Assembly (NCBI GenBank): GCA_002049455.2
Contig: KV919080.1
Span: 16,186-80,185, forward strand
DNA: 64,000 nt
DNA from: Porphyra umbilicalis
Lineage: Eukaryota > Rhodophyta > Bangiophyceae > Bangiales > Bangiaceae
Direction of reading: 5' to 3'
Made by a program: the position numbers and the translations under genes. The notes below the pieces were generated by a model. It worked only from the letters and a program-made list of their open reading frames with translations, ran no database searches and was not told where the DNA came from. Shown in pieces: positions 1 through 11,529 of the stretch. Positions within the stretch are counted from its first letter, which is position 1. The number at the start of each line of letters is the position of its first letter.

Positions 1-701
1 CCCCCCACCGCCCTGAGCTGCGCGCGGCGACCGGCTTCCGGGGTTCGAAGCGCCCACGATGACCCGCGGGTGATCGTGCCTGCGCGCCGGCTTCTGTGGC
101 GGCGGCGCGTCGGCGGTTGCTGATGCCATCTACCGGTGCGGTCAGAGGCGCCGCGTCGCGCGGTGGTCGATCCCATCCGCCCGCCCGTGCGCCGTGTCGG
201 CCGCGCGCAGGTGCGCTGCGCGGCGGTGTGACGGCCCCGCCCGCGGGCATTGCACCACGCCAGCGGGCCACCGCCGCTGCGGCGGTGGCGGCAGCACCCC
301 TTTCCCCGCCCCACGCCCCCCCCGCCACGGCAACGTGGCTGTATGTGCCCCCGTGCGTGCTCGCGGCCATGGAGCCGGCCGGTGTGCCCGGTATCTATGC
401 GTCGCCGTGCGCGCCATCGCCCTGAAGGCCAGGGTATTGCACATACGAGCCTGGAATCTCAGAAGGTCACACTCGTTCGTTTGCTGCGAAGCGAACGGAC
501 CGGCGGTGTCCGTCGCAAACCGTACGGACGCGACCACTCGGCGGTAGTCGTGGAACGCCTTGTGTGCTGGGGCGGCGATGCGTGGGGAAGTGCCGCCTCG
601 GAGCACTGAGTGGAGCTGTGCAGGGGGCCCCGCGGGGCACCATCTACGGTGAAAGAGGGGGAGTAGTAGAGATGGGTTGATTGACAGATGTGGACTAAAT
701 T
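1..701. other. No recognisable gene
   Basis: GC-rich sequence with overlapping low-complexity reading frames on both strands. None shows a recognisable motif or start context. I see no RNA gene. Confidence 0.5.
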
Positions 702-765
702 TAGTGTCTATTGTACCGCCAAATGGCATCAAATGATGCCCGGTGGTGCATCAAATGATGCACCC
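702..765 (+). repeat. Left end of a MITE (truncated copy)
   Basis: A TA dinucleotide is followed by GTGTCTATTGTACCGCC and two copies of the near-palindrome GCATCAAATGATGC (726-739 and 748-761). This matches the left end of the intact element at 62581-62885, and similarity continues patchily to about 830. No matching right terminus is visible downstream, so this copy is truncated, or it is the left end of a larger decayed Tc1/mariner-type element that includes the transposase remnant at 1509-2405. Confidence 0.65.
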
Positions 766-1508
766 TCTCACAAGGGCCAGACAACGACGGTTCGACGCCT
801 CTTTTTCTGGCGTCTGCAGCACCCCCCGTTTGTATTGCAGTCTGCTCAATTTTGCCTGTCCAAAACGAAACGCAGTTCTCGGAACAATTGTGGCTGTCAT
901 GAAAGATGAGCAAATGTTTGAGAAGGTCTGCCGGAAATAGACGAGGCCAGTATTCAGAGCCAGTTTCATTTGTTATTTGATGTTGAATGTCTCTTTTTTG
1001 AGTCTTTCGGGCCACTCGACGTGAAACCGGAGCACCAGCTGTCCTCTCCTGGGCCCCCATTCCGCTGAAGAAGTTGATAACTAGGCATCTTGGGTCGTAT
1101 TGACGGACCGCCTTCTCCCCCATGCAGTCCTTATATGCTCTGTTTCCGGCTTCTGCGGGCGATGGTGGCACAAGCACCCGGGATCGAGCAAGACTGGAGA
1201 AACTTGACCGTTTGCTGAGAGCAAGGGATCCAAGAACTGGATAGGCTGCCTGGAAATGACGGTGGGCTGGGCCTGACGGGGGTAATCCGCTGCCTTTGAC
1301 GTCACCGCGCCAGTCTGCGCTGTCACTGCATAACAACTTGCGCTCTTTCGCTCACCGTGTCCCTGTTTCCACCTCCTAGCTTTTCTGGCTGGCGTCTTTC
1401 TTTGTGTCTGGTGCCCCAAGCGCGAGTCCACCCTATTTGCACTTTCCGGACCACACCTCCCTGCCCCCTTCTCTACCCCCTGCCTTTACATCCTACCCCG
1501 CGCTCGGC
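766..1508. other. No gene seen; flank of transposon remnants
   Basis: Lower-GC sequence between the MITE end and the transposase remnant. No recognisable coding motif. It could be the 5' non-coding part of the same decayed transposon. Confidence 0.4.
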
Positions 1509-2405
1509 ATGTTCTCCGCCGAGACGCGGCAGCACCTCGTGCGCATGGTGTGCCTTGACGGAAAGAATGTGACTGACGCCGCGCATTACTTGCGCCTCTC
1601 TGAGCGGTCGGCGCGGCGTTTCCTGCGCTACTTCATGGAGTCTGGTGGCGAATTTTACCACGACCCTGAGCAGTGGAACCGGCATGCGGACAATGTGGAG
1701 GACGACCCGACGCTGCGGGATGCCGTCCTCTCCGCGGTACGCAAGCAGCCGGAGCTCTTCGTGGACGAGCTGGCGGAGGCGGTAAACGCCCTGACGGTGG
1801 CCGTGGACGGCGCCGTGTAGGTGTCGCCGGCGTCGGTCGGGAGAATTCTGGCCCGGAACGGGTACACGCGCAAGATTATCGAGAAGGCGGTTTTTACGCG
1901 AAACGAGGCCCAGAGGGTTGCGTGGGTGGCTTTCCAATGGCAGATCCCTCTGAGATGCCGCGTCTACGTGGACGAAGCTCATCGGGTGGGCCGTGCGGCG
2001 GTGCGCATGGTCGGTGCGTGGCACGCGGTCTGAGCTGTACGTGGCGTCGTCCGCAGGGGCCAAGACCAGTTTTTTTGTTGCTATGGCTCACGACCGCGTG
2101 CTCGACTGGTTCATCACTCGCCCACCTCCGGGGCAGACGTCTGTTGATTTCCTCATTTTTTTGACCACGCTTGTGCTTCCCGGAATGACGGCGTGTGTGA
2201 AGAGGGGTTGGGCTGAACAGCCACCACGCTGTGTCCTGGTGCTGAACAACGCCCTATCCACGACGAGGTGGCCCTGCAAAGGGTGAGGGCTGCCGGTGTG
2301 TTTGTTTTGTTGTTGCCCCCTTACTCGCCTGACTTCAATCCCATAGAGGATATTTTTTCTGTGGGAAGCAGTTGGCTCCGGCGTTGGTGCTCACCAGATC
2401 AGTTT
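1509..2405 (+). pseudogene. Broken Tc1/mariner-IS630-type transposase
   Basis: From the ATG at 1509 the frame encodes an N-terminal helix-turn-helix-like segment (DAAHYLRLSERSARRFLRYF), and then VSPASVGRILARNGYTRK, typical of the second DNA-binding helix in this superfamily. The catalytic core follows: YVDEAH (first Asp), VLVLNNA (where the second Asp would be, here Asn) and LLPPYSPDFNPIED with the family's final acidic residue. The gene is dead as read. An in-frame TAG lies at 1818-1820, a frame change near 2020-2035 is needed to reach VLVLNNA, and another near 2290 to reach the PPYSPDFNPIED motif. The known role of intact members is cut-and-paste transposition at TA sites. This fits the TA-flanked MITE ends at 702 and 62581, but a link between them is inference. 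Confidence 0.8.
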
Positions 2406-2684
2406 TAATGCGTAGCTGATAACAACCGTAGATAGCATGCTACTGCACATCAACGGGAACCTGTGCCGTGGGTTTGCTCGCGCTGCTGTGAGGCGATACA
2501 ACCTCTATGTGCCGTACACTGTAACACGTTCTCCATCTCCACAGACGTCACCTGCTATGTCACAGGTGCCCTAAACAGAAACACCGTCCGACAATTCTGA
2601 CACAACACCGTTCCATCACCACAACCCACAGACAACAAAACCACCCGGAAACAAAACAGCATTTGCCCTCCCACCAACAGCAAA

Positions 2685-3548
2685 ACGATGGGGGGCCTGC
2701 GGCAACACAAAACACAAGGAACTGGGAGCTCTTCCTATACTGCACCGGGTAATTCATGGTCGCTGAGCACGCTCCCGCTATCAGAAAAAGATTATGAGCA
2801 CGTCTCGCTCTTTTATGGGCCCTCGAAGAGACACAAACGAGGGGGCCCATCGACTATCTTTTTTCTCTGCAGCGGCCGGGTGCGGACCACTGCGATTCGA
2901 GCATAGACGTACCCAGCGCAGCATGTTGCACCCACGGGCGTACCAAACGGACCACCACAGCCAGAGCTATGGGCCGGGGCGTTTTCAGCCGCCCCTCCGT
3001 GACCACAACCAATATGATGGGGGGCACGCGGCAGCACGAAGCCCACGAAACTGGGAGCTCCCCTTATATTGTACCGGGTACCTCAGGGTCGCTGAGAACG
3101 CTCCCGCTGTCAGAAAACGATTCTGAGCACGTCTCGCCCTTTTATGGGCCCTCGAAGAGACACAAACGGGGGGGCCCATCGACTTTCTTTTTTCTCGGCA
3201 GCGGCCGGGTGCGGACCACTGCGGTTCAAGCATGAACGTACCTAGCGCAGCATGTTGTACCCACGGGCGTCACGAATGGACCACCACAGCCAGAGTTACG
3301 GGCCGCGGCGTTTTCAGCCGCCCCTCCGTGACCACGACCAAGATGTTGGGGGGCACGCGGCAACACGAAACAGACGGAACTGGGAGCTCCCTCTATACTT
3401 CTTCGGGTAAATCAGGGTCTCTGAGCACGATTCCGCCGTCAGAAAACGATTCTGAGCACGTCTCGCGGTTTTATGACCCTCACTGGAAAAGAGTCACGAA
3501 TGGGGGGGCCCATCGACTACCGTTTATCTCATCATCGGCTGGGTCATG
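2685..3548. repeat. 329-bp tandem repeat, about 2.6 copies
   Basis: The anchor ACTGGGAGCTC recurs at 2721, 3050 and 3379, giving a period of 329 bp. Each unit also carries the segment TTTTATGGGCCCTCGAAGAG or a variant, a GGGGGCCCATCGACT block, and a GCGTTTTCAGCCGCCCCTCC block. Units differ by scattered substitutions, so the array is not recent. The first unit is incomplete on its left and the third diverges after about 3540. Short reading frames inside are repeat shadows. Confidence 0.85.
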
Positions 3549-3558
3549 ATCTTTTACC

Positions 3559-4733
3559 TTACTCAGAGGCCGTTGAGCGCTGCGCGCGTGACGTGACGGT
3601 CGGGTCATCAAAAAAGCGCTGCACGTCATCATCCCCACGTCGCAGCTCGACGATGAATTGACGCATCGAAGCACACACCGAGGGTAAATTCAAGCCGACG
3701 CTCTCCGCACACTCCATCAGTGCCGCGTGCACCTGCGCACACGTAAGCTCCGCACAAGTCATGGATGCACCTGTGTATACCATCCCCGGTCCAACAAACT
3801 TGTTCATAGCAGCCTTAACTACAGAGAGCTCCGGCCCGTCCGAAAGAGCGACGTACCTCTGCAACGCACGCTTCAGGTCCCGCCCCTTTGCGTTGAAAAA
3901 TGGGTTGGCGCTGCCCAGCACCTCCTCAGAACCACTCGAGCGGCCGCCGCTCAAACCGGCCTCCTGGTTCCGCCGCCGGGCACCCGACCGCGTGCCGGCG
4001 GAGTACTTCAGCGCCTCTGTTACGGCCTTCTTCAAAGCGTCAATCACCGTATTTCTGGCCCGACCCGCCTCCACTTCCGCCCCAACAGGCCCCAGGATTG
4101 GCTGACATCTGCCACCTGCCGGTTGAGTGGTAAAATCGGACACAAAAGTTCCCATCGCGCGCGCCGCAGCACAAGGAGCCCCCTCGTCCTCCAAGGCCGC
4201 CGCCACACCCCCCGCCATTCCCACGGCCGGGGATGCCGCCGCTCCACCCAGCCCGGTGAGGTCGACGAAATTCGACCGCGCCACGTGGACCCCAAATCGA
4301 TCGCCGTCCTCCCGGACGATCTCGGCGAGCGTACGCTTGTTCCCCTCAGCCGCCTCCTTTTTACTGTGCTCAGTGGGAGGAAGGTGGCGGAGCTCTCGTT
4401 CGTGTACAAAAATACCATCAAGTCCATGTTAAAGATCTTCGCGTTCTTCCATTGGTCCTTCAGTTCGACGAACAGGCACCGTTTCGCCGGCACAATAGCC
4501 ACGGATACAGTATGTTCGTACTCAGGATGCACAACAGCCCCCGACCAGACGCAAGAGGGTTGAAAGAAAAGCCACGTACCCATCATCAATGACAAGCATT
4601 TCAATACCCGCCTGCGCATCCGCCTTGGCGCAGTCCACGGTGGATGAGTGGGACACTTCAAAGTAGGTAGCTTCCCACTACGAGGACAAGAGGTCGAGCA
4701 AAAATGGGAGCCGACGAAGCAGACAGAGAGCAC
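3559..4733 (-). CDS. Unrecognised protein, frame change inside
   Basis: Two minus-strand frames together look like one protein. The upstream part (about 4560-4380) reads as ordinary globular sequence including KRCLFVELKDQWKNAKIFNM. The downstream part, readable from about 4350 and with an ATG at 4284, gives 241 residues rich in Ala and charged residues and ends at 3559. The joint needs an intron or indel near 4360-4380. I do not recognise a family. Its position between a tandem repeat and a dispersed repeat suggests a transposon-associated gene, but no transposase or reverse transcriptase motif is visible. The start is uncertain. Confidence 0.4.
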
Positions 4734-4882
4734 GAGGCGCGGAGCAATAACGATACGTGTGGTATTAATAACGCTGGTTCAATTACCAGTGTATTTGGAC
4801 CGACCGTAGCCAAGCAATAAAGCGAGTTCTATCGCCGTCGTGGCGAGGAAGAAAGACCTTTCGTTGAAGAGCATCCGATGGG

Positions 4883-5153
4883 GAGCCGGGTGGTGCCCAC
4901 GACGGCGACCCTAGACCCATGGTGATTTAATATGAACGAGGGCACTGGTCGATCGACCGTCCGATCAGAAGCGATCGTAATGAGTGCCGGCAGACAGATA
5001 AGACAGGCAAGCAAACGAACAATAAAAATTGAACAATGCGGAAGTAACCCCCAAAAGGACATGCCACAGGCCAATTCCCACAGTACGTGGGCTTTGGCCA
5101 GTCAAGGGGGCTACCTGTGGCAATTTGCCAATTGCGGGCGAAGATATGCTACA
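4883..5153 (+). repeat. 271-bp dispersed repeat, copy A
   Basis: About 271 bp beginning GAGCCGGGTGGTGCCCACG and ending GCGAAGATATGCTACA, repeated in the same orientation at 8719-8990 with roughly 90% identity by eye. It contains AACAATAAAAATTGAACAAT and the segment GCAATTTGCCAATTGCGGGC. Ends are defined only by where the two copies diverge. A TG...CA sub-interval exists, but there is no primer-binding site or polypurine tract, so an LTR label is not supported. Confidence 0.8.
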
Positions 5154-6931
5154 TACCTCCAACGCGAGATTTGAACCGTCCCGGTGAGATCCGAGGATGG
5201 TGACACCCGATTGGGCGGTCGCGGACTCTTACAGGCCCATGCGGGCGTAACCGCCCGGGCCGCGGGAGTCGTGAAGGGGCGCCGATCCGTCCCGATCGGG
5301 GGGAGGTGGCGGTTCGCCGGCGTTGGCCGCGACCGTCCGACCACGCACGCGCGTGCGTGTGTGGCGAGCAGTTTGCGCTGCGGGTCAGATCGACGCTTAC
5401 GCGTAAGCACTCCCGCGCAGGCGGGTCTACGCATGAGTGCGGGTGAGGGGGCCGGGTGCGGGGTGTTGGGTGCCGGGGTTAAGACCCGAGGGTGTTGAGG
5501 CGTGTCGTGCAGCACGTGCTGGGGGTACCGTCTTCGGTGCCGGGAGGCGCAAGCTTCGTCGGGGTTTGACTACCCCGGCGAAAAGGCGAAAGCCGGGACG
5601 CGGGTCCGTGGTGCCGAGGGGGTGCGTACCCTGCGGCCGGTTGACACCGTTTCTTGCGCGGGCTGGCGAGTTGTCGGGAAGGGGCTCCCCCGTGTCATCG
5701 TGCTTGCGCACAGGTTGAGGCCTAACGGCATTGCTTAAGTTGGGGAGCGCCACCGTGAGGTGGGCAACCGCGAGGTTGAGGACCCGGTGAGTGTGGGCGA
5801 GGGGCCGGGAGGAGCGGCATGCCCTGCGGCGGTGACAAGGGCGGCAAGGTTGGTGCCGCGGGCGGCAAGCCCGGTGGCTGCGCGCCAGCGCGGCAAGGGC
5901 GGAAAGGCCGACGGCGCGGGCGACAAGCCTGGCGGCGCAGGTGGCAAGCCCGGCGGCAAAGCGCGGCGGCGGCAAGGGCGGCAAGGCCGGGAGCACGGGC
6001 AAGGGCGGCACCGGCCGGCGGCGCGGGCGGTTTGCCTTGCGGCGCGGGCGACAAGGGCCGGCGGCGCGGGCGCCAAGCCCGGCGGCTACGTACGGAGGCG
6101 GCAAGGGTTAACACCCAGGTACACCAGTATGGTCAATCCCGCGGCGATGGCGGTAGACGGCGGCAACGTCAACGGCGAGGCGCACGTGGCTCACGCCGTT
6201 GCGGGTGACGGACCCGATGTCGATCGGTCCACCGACCCGGAGATGTTGCGCCAGTTTCGACCTAGCGGCTTGTTCTACGTGCACGTTGGCCCGACCGAGG
6301 TGGTCGATGGGATCCCGGCCATTGCTGCCCAGAGTCTGTGCGACGTTTGCGTCCGCAACCTGTGGGGGAAACCCCCTCTCCTCTGATAACGCGATCCCCC
6401 CGGTATGAGCCGGGGGAGGGGCCGCGAGCACACACGCAATGCCCCTAGAGGGAGCAGTGTGCGGCGCCCCTTCGGCGCGCCTGCCAGGTGGGGTTTAGGG
6501 CCGCCCCCGAGGCTTACATCCCCCTCCCCCAGAGGGCGAGTGGGGCAGGGCCTGATGCGGACGAGGGGCCACGCGACCCCTCGATCCGGGCCCCCTAGAG
6601 GGGCCTGGAAGCTTGTGGAAGCTCCTTTGACCGGGGAAAAGCCTGGGGCCGAGATAAGATCTCGGCCACTATCGATATCCCACGAGGACTTCGATCGGAG
6701 ACTTGAAAATACAGGGATAAGTCCCTAGTGATGTATTGGGCAATTTCAGTCCAAGCTGGCTTAAATCCAGGGACCATATCTCTCTTCCAGTGGAAGGGGG
6801 TCCCTGGATCCTTGGCAGGGGCCACCAGGACCCCTCATCCGGGACCGCGGCCCGCCGGGCCCCGGGCCCCCTACGACCGTCTCTTCCTGGGTCGGTATTG
6901 TGCACGTCCTGCGTCTTGTTTCTGAGGTTAT
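5154..6931. other. No confident gene; degenerate GGC/AAG minisatellite
   Basis: Between about 5827 and 6100 short units of the GGCGGCAAG / CCCGGCGGC kind repeat irregularly and could encode Gly-Lys-Pro-rich peptide. An open frame on + runs to 6386 and ends in ordinary-looking sequence (LFYVHVGPTEVVDGIP). It has no ATG at its 5' end, so I do not call it. A hairpin with 9-bp arms (GGCCGAGAT / ATCTCGGCC) lies at 6647-6667. Several CCCCTAGAGGG-like motifs recur at 6430-6610. Confidence 0.35.
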
Positions 6932-8143
6932 ATGAGTGTATGCTTTGGGGCCATCGTGCGTACTCGAATATATCAGCGTTGCGTTTGCGTTAGTTCCGGC
7001 GTTCTGGTGCGCTCCGCGCCCTGTGATCCATGCGTTTGTGTTCTTTCTCCTTTGTGTCGCGCCGCATCCTGTACTGGGTTTTCTGACGGGGCGGTGCTCC
7101 GTCGGCTTTGCGGGCAGAAACCACTACACAACCGCGCTAGCGCGCACACTCGGCGTACCCACTCGCGGTACGAGGCCCTGCCGGGCTTTATCGACGTGTT
7201 GGCCGAAACCGGCACGCCGAGCCATGCTGGTGACCGCGTGGCCGAGGTCCATGGGGACCCGTTCTTCGGGAACCAGGGGCCACAGCGCCGTATATACGAG
7301 GTCATGTCGTCTTGCAACGGGGTCATTCGGTATCAAGTGCCGTTAAACCCGTTTCACCGCTTGGTGTATACCAACGCTTTGTTGTTTCCGGTGAGAGGGA
7401 CTGAGACATTCGAGGCGACGGCCAACCCGTTTTGCCGCTTGTTTCGGAACTGGCCAAAGGCCGTCTTCCTCGGGCGCTCGGTGGCCACAGACCTCGCGGT
7501 ACCGATCGGCCACGACGCCGGTTTGGCGGAGTACCTGGATCAGCTTACGCTGGTGGCGGCGGAGGAGAACGGCGCGGTCGATGAAGATCGAAGCCCTCTA
7601 ATGAGCGAGCTACCGAACCCCTTTCGGCTGCCGCTATTCGCGACCGACAATCGCCGAGCGGCGGACACGCGGTTCTTCCGCGGGCGCGGGCTACTGCCGA
7701 CGGAGTGGTCAGCCGGATTCCTCCGGGCGCTGAAGACGTTTAACTTGTATCGTTTGCTTCCGCCAGTCCCCAATTGGGAGCCCAAGACGGATCATTGGGT
7801 GGCGACCCCGGTGGTGGTGTCATACCTGGCGGACTCGTTGCGAAACGAATATAGCTCTGCTTGGCAGGTCGTTTACTCGGAGTACTACTGCAACCTGATT
7901 GCCGCGAGGGTTCGCACCCTTCAATAGGACAAGGTCTTTTTCTGTCTGGACGAGAAGACGCTCCGTCACTTCGACGTCTTGGACACGTCCAAACTGCGCG
8001 ACGCGCCTGACGGCGAGGCGGCACACGCCCTGAATGGCAAGATGCGCCGGGCCATGGAGAAGCCTGAGAAGGTGGATGTTCGCCAATCAGCTCATGACAC
8101 CTACTCGACAGGCGAGATGCCCTTGAGTCCACTCCCAGTGTGA
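6932..8143 (+). CDS. Unrecognised protein with one in-frame TAG
   Basis: An ATG at 6932 opens a 331-residue frame ending in TAG at 7925-7927. The same frame then continues without interruption for 71 more codons to a TGA at 8141-8143. The second half of the first part looks like a real globular protein, with mixed hydrophobic and charged residues and many Pro-Phe pairs (NPFHRL, NPFCRL, NPFRLP). The continuation (KVFFCLDEKTLRHFDVLD) is also protein-like, so the TAG may be a premature stop in an older gene. I recognise no family. The ORF lies between the two copies of a 271-bp direct repeat and may belong to a mobile unit; this is inference. Confidence 0.45.
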
Positions 8144-8718
8144 AGACAAGTATCTCATCTGTCTTCAGCTCTTATGCGCAAGACATGACATCCGACGAGC
8201 CCAGTTCGAAGAAGATGCGGCTTACTGCCCGAGCCGATAGCGGTCGGATGGGTTCTTTTCATACCATTAGGTTCAACTCAGAGCGCTGATCACGATGATG
8301 TCAAAAAAATACGGTCCACCCAAGACTATCAACAAACGAACTCAGAGTATTTGGGTTGCCTTCGTTGACGGCAGACCTCGTGTTGTCCGGTCCTGCTGAC
8401 CGCACATCATGCTTGTATGCGGACCCTCCTTTACCATATAGTTGCTGACGTCCAGAGCCGGCCCCCAAGGTGCTTGGAAACATAAGGGGCAAAAGGAGAG
8501 GCGGCAGGATGGCGGCACAGCGATCAAGAGCACGCTTCGGGATGATCCAGCGACGGGCGGACGTGGCGGCGAGGAAGACGGGCTGCCAAATCGCCGCTCC
8601 GACACGAGAGTGTCGATCAGAGCCACTGGAGGCCACACCAGAATCGCGGCGCTTTCAAGCAACTTCTGTAATGGCATCTTGCTTTTCAAATACAAAAGAG
8701 CCACCTTTACTAGGCGTG
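8144..8718. other. No gene seen
   Basis: Mixed-composition sequence between the unrecognised ORF and repeat copy B. No recognisable coding or RNA motif. Confidence 0.4.
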
Positions 8719-8990
8719 GAGCCGGGTGGTGCCCACGACGGCGACCCCAGACCCATGGTGATTTAATCTAAACGAGGGCACTGGCCGATCGACCATCCGA
8801 TCAGAAGTGGTCGTAATGAGTGCCGGCAGATAGATAAGGCCGGCAAGAAAACGAACAATAAAAATTGAACAATGAAGGAAGTAACCACCCAAAGAGCATG
8901 CCACAGACTAATTCCCACAGTACGTGAGCTTTGGCCAGTCGAGGGGGCTATCTGTGGCAATTTGCCAATTGCGGGCGAAGATATGCTACA
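8719..8990 (+). repeat. 271-bp dispersed repeat, copy B
   Basis: Direct repeat of 4883-5153, same orientation, about 272 bp, 3.84 kb away. Differences are scattered substitutions and small indels. Nothing resembling integrase or reverse transcriptase lies between the copies. Confidence 0.8.
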
Positions 8991-9024
8991 AGACGCGCCA
9001 CAGACGCTGACTGGCGTCTAGTAA

Positions 9025-11529
9025 CGCAAAGCAAAAGCGCTGGCGTCGGCACAATGCTGCAGCGGCAGACCAGGCGCCGGCGGCACTCCAACCGCGGCCA
9101 CCGCCCCACCCCCCCCAACGTACCGTGTTCAAGACGATAGGCGACCGCTTCCCCCGCCACCGCGGCGGAATAACGTGCTGGCGCACCAGCCGATGCATTT
9201 GGCGGCTCACCCCCCCAGTGCCGGTTGCCGAGTAGCACAGCCACTGCAGGCCAGCGCCTCGCTAAAGAATGCCGTTCCAGGCGAGCGCCAAGAGGCGCTC
9301 GGGCAAGCACGGCTTGATCCCGCAGCCGCTCTGAGCGTCCTTGAGCAGACGTATGCAACACTCAACGCGCCCCTCCTCGCCCGTGTGGACGCGTTGGTCA
9401 GCCGACATCTAATTGCGACCAGTCCAGAGGTGGTCACCGTCACGTTCGGGAACGGGCACAAGATGCGGTATCGACGCGAGATTGCGACACGTAAGGACAC
9501 GGTCAAGCCTCGGCAGGCACGGCAGCGCCTCGCGCAGGCCGGAGAGGTCGTGTCCAAGATCTTGCGGGTGGATGCTGGCATGGCATCAGCTGCCTTAGAA
9601 AACGTGTGCTGCAGAGCTCGCACGAGTGGTGGCGTGGCGGTGGCGCCGAGCGCTGCCGTCTCAGCGCTTCCTCTGCGGCTGCAGTCGCAGTTTGCTGTGG
9701 ACAACAACATCGGCGCTGCCACTTTCCAGCGCTTTCGCATGCTATCGGGCCCCAACCGCGGCCTCGCAAGCCCACTGGCGCTGCGCACGGATCTGAAGAG
9801 GGCGGCAGTGGAGGAGCGCAACCACGCCACGTCCAACGGACAAGGAGCCTACCTGTTCAGGCCGCGCGCGGCGGTGGAGGCGCTCATGTTCAACCTGCGC
9901 CGACAGGGGCAGTTCATCGAGCGTTCGGGACGTGGAGCGGATGGGAGCGAGCTCGTGGCCATTCATGACTTTGAGGTGCAGACGACGGCCTCCATTCCAC
10001 CTGCTTCCTGTGTGAAGGACGTCCACATTTGTTTTGGACTAGACAAGGGGGGCCTGCTGAGCTCTTGTAAAGCAGTGCTGTCCTGTGCCAACCAGCTTCA
10101 CCCTTAAAGGCGTGGCAACTCTATTCTGTACGGCATCTTCCCCTGCTAGAAAGATGACTATGCGGCACTCACTCAAATGGCGGACGTCTACGTACCAGAT
10201 CTAGAATCCATGCGGACCAGTGGTTTGGATGTGGGTGGCTCACGTCGGGCGAAGCGTCTCATTCTATGCGGTGACTACGCCTTCATGACCTCGTGGCTCG
10301 GCCACAACGGGGCCAGCAGCTGTATGCCCTGTCTCTGGTGCACTGCGCTCCGGCGGCGGACACAACGCAACGGGCTACTCGTGGACAAATGGGGCAACAT
10401 GCAAGATGGCAGCCTCGCATGAGGCGTTGCCAGAACCCGTGCACATTTCGAGGAGATGGCCTCCAAGTTTGCTGACGGCGGCAATGGCCCGCTTGCCACC
10501 ACGATGGCGTTGGACGAGCACTTCTCCATCGAAAACCGACCGCTGTTGGTCGTTGACCCCAGCAACATCTCCCCCATGCCTCTGCATCTCACGTTGGGAA
10601 TCACGGGAGGCCTGCTACGGCTGGGGATTGAAGCAGTGTACTTCCATCATGGGCAGGCTCGAGCTCGCGCGTACGCTGTAGACCTGGCCTTGGGTCTACC
10701 ATTTGTGGTGGGCGTCGCACCGAGACCCTACTTTGGCGGCGCATTCGAAGGCCGCCAGTGCCAATTGATTGCGCGGAGGCTGTCGGCTGTTGTCGAGCTG
10801 CTTGCAACGTATGTGCCCGCTGCGGACGCTGCGGCTTACGGCGCAGCATGTGGCACCTGGGCGGAGCTGCTGCCAGTGCTCATCTGGACAGGTGACAGCT
10901 CCACAGAGGACGCCAAATCGTTCCGAGCCGGCACTGCTCGGTTTGTGGATGGGCTGTGCGCGGCCTTCCCATGGTTTAGCGCCACACCTCAGCTTCACAC
11001 GCTGTGCTGTCATGCACCAGATTTCCTCGACTATTTTGGGAGCCTGGGTCGCTACAGCGAACAGGGGCTCGAGTCGTGGAACGGACACTTCAACAAGAAT
11101 GCCGCACAGCACCCGGCTGACAGCTTTCTGGAAAGCTGCTTGTCCTACGTCAAGCGGTCGGCTGTCAGACGGGCACTCGGAAACGCCGCGTACCACCGTG
11201 GTGCAAAGCGGTATCCCGGAAAGGCGGGGCCTGGGACGCGGGACGCCAAGACACCTTTGGACAAGCGGACCTATACGGGTAAGGCGCTGACGGGCGCTTC
11301 TGGTGCCTCCGCCTCGTGTGTGCTGAAGCAGGGGGAGGAGCGTTGCAAGTGGGCAAACGACAACTTGGCAGCTGCTGCCAAGAAGATTGATGCTCATTGG
11401 AGGCGGGCCAAGCAGTCCCCGTCCCGCAAACACGTACCTGTCGATGACGAGGCATGGGACGAGGATGGGGATTACGGTGAGCTGATAGAGACAGAAACTG
11501 CTTGTTTGTTGGCTCTGCTAGAGGAGTAG
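9025..11529 (+). pseudogene. DDE-type transposase-like gene cut by three in-frame stops
   Basis: One reading frame stays open for about 2.5 kb except for TAA at 10105-10107, a TAG near 10150 and TGA at 10420-10422. No frameshift is needed to cross them. Candidate catalytic features lie in the order expected of CACTA/Mirage/Chapaev-like transposases: an Asp in HICFGLDKGG (near 10040), an Asp in ILCGDYAFM (near 10270), a C-x2-C pair in CMPCLWC, and a Glu in YSEQGLESWNGHFN (near 11060), preceded by LHTLCCHAPDF. The C-terminal 150 residues are Lys/Arg-rich and then acidic. The N-terminal 300 residues show no motif I recognise, and no ATG marks the beginning of the frame. Family assignment is inference from motif order. 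It is probably an inactive copy, and I did not find terminal repeats. Confidence 0.55.
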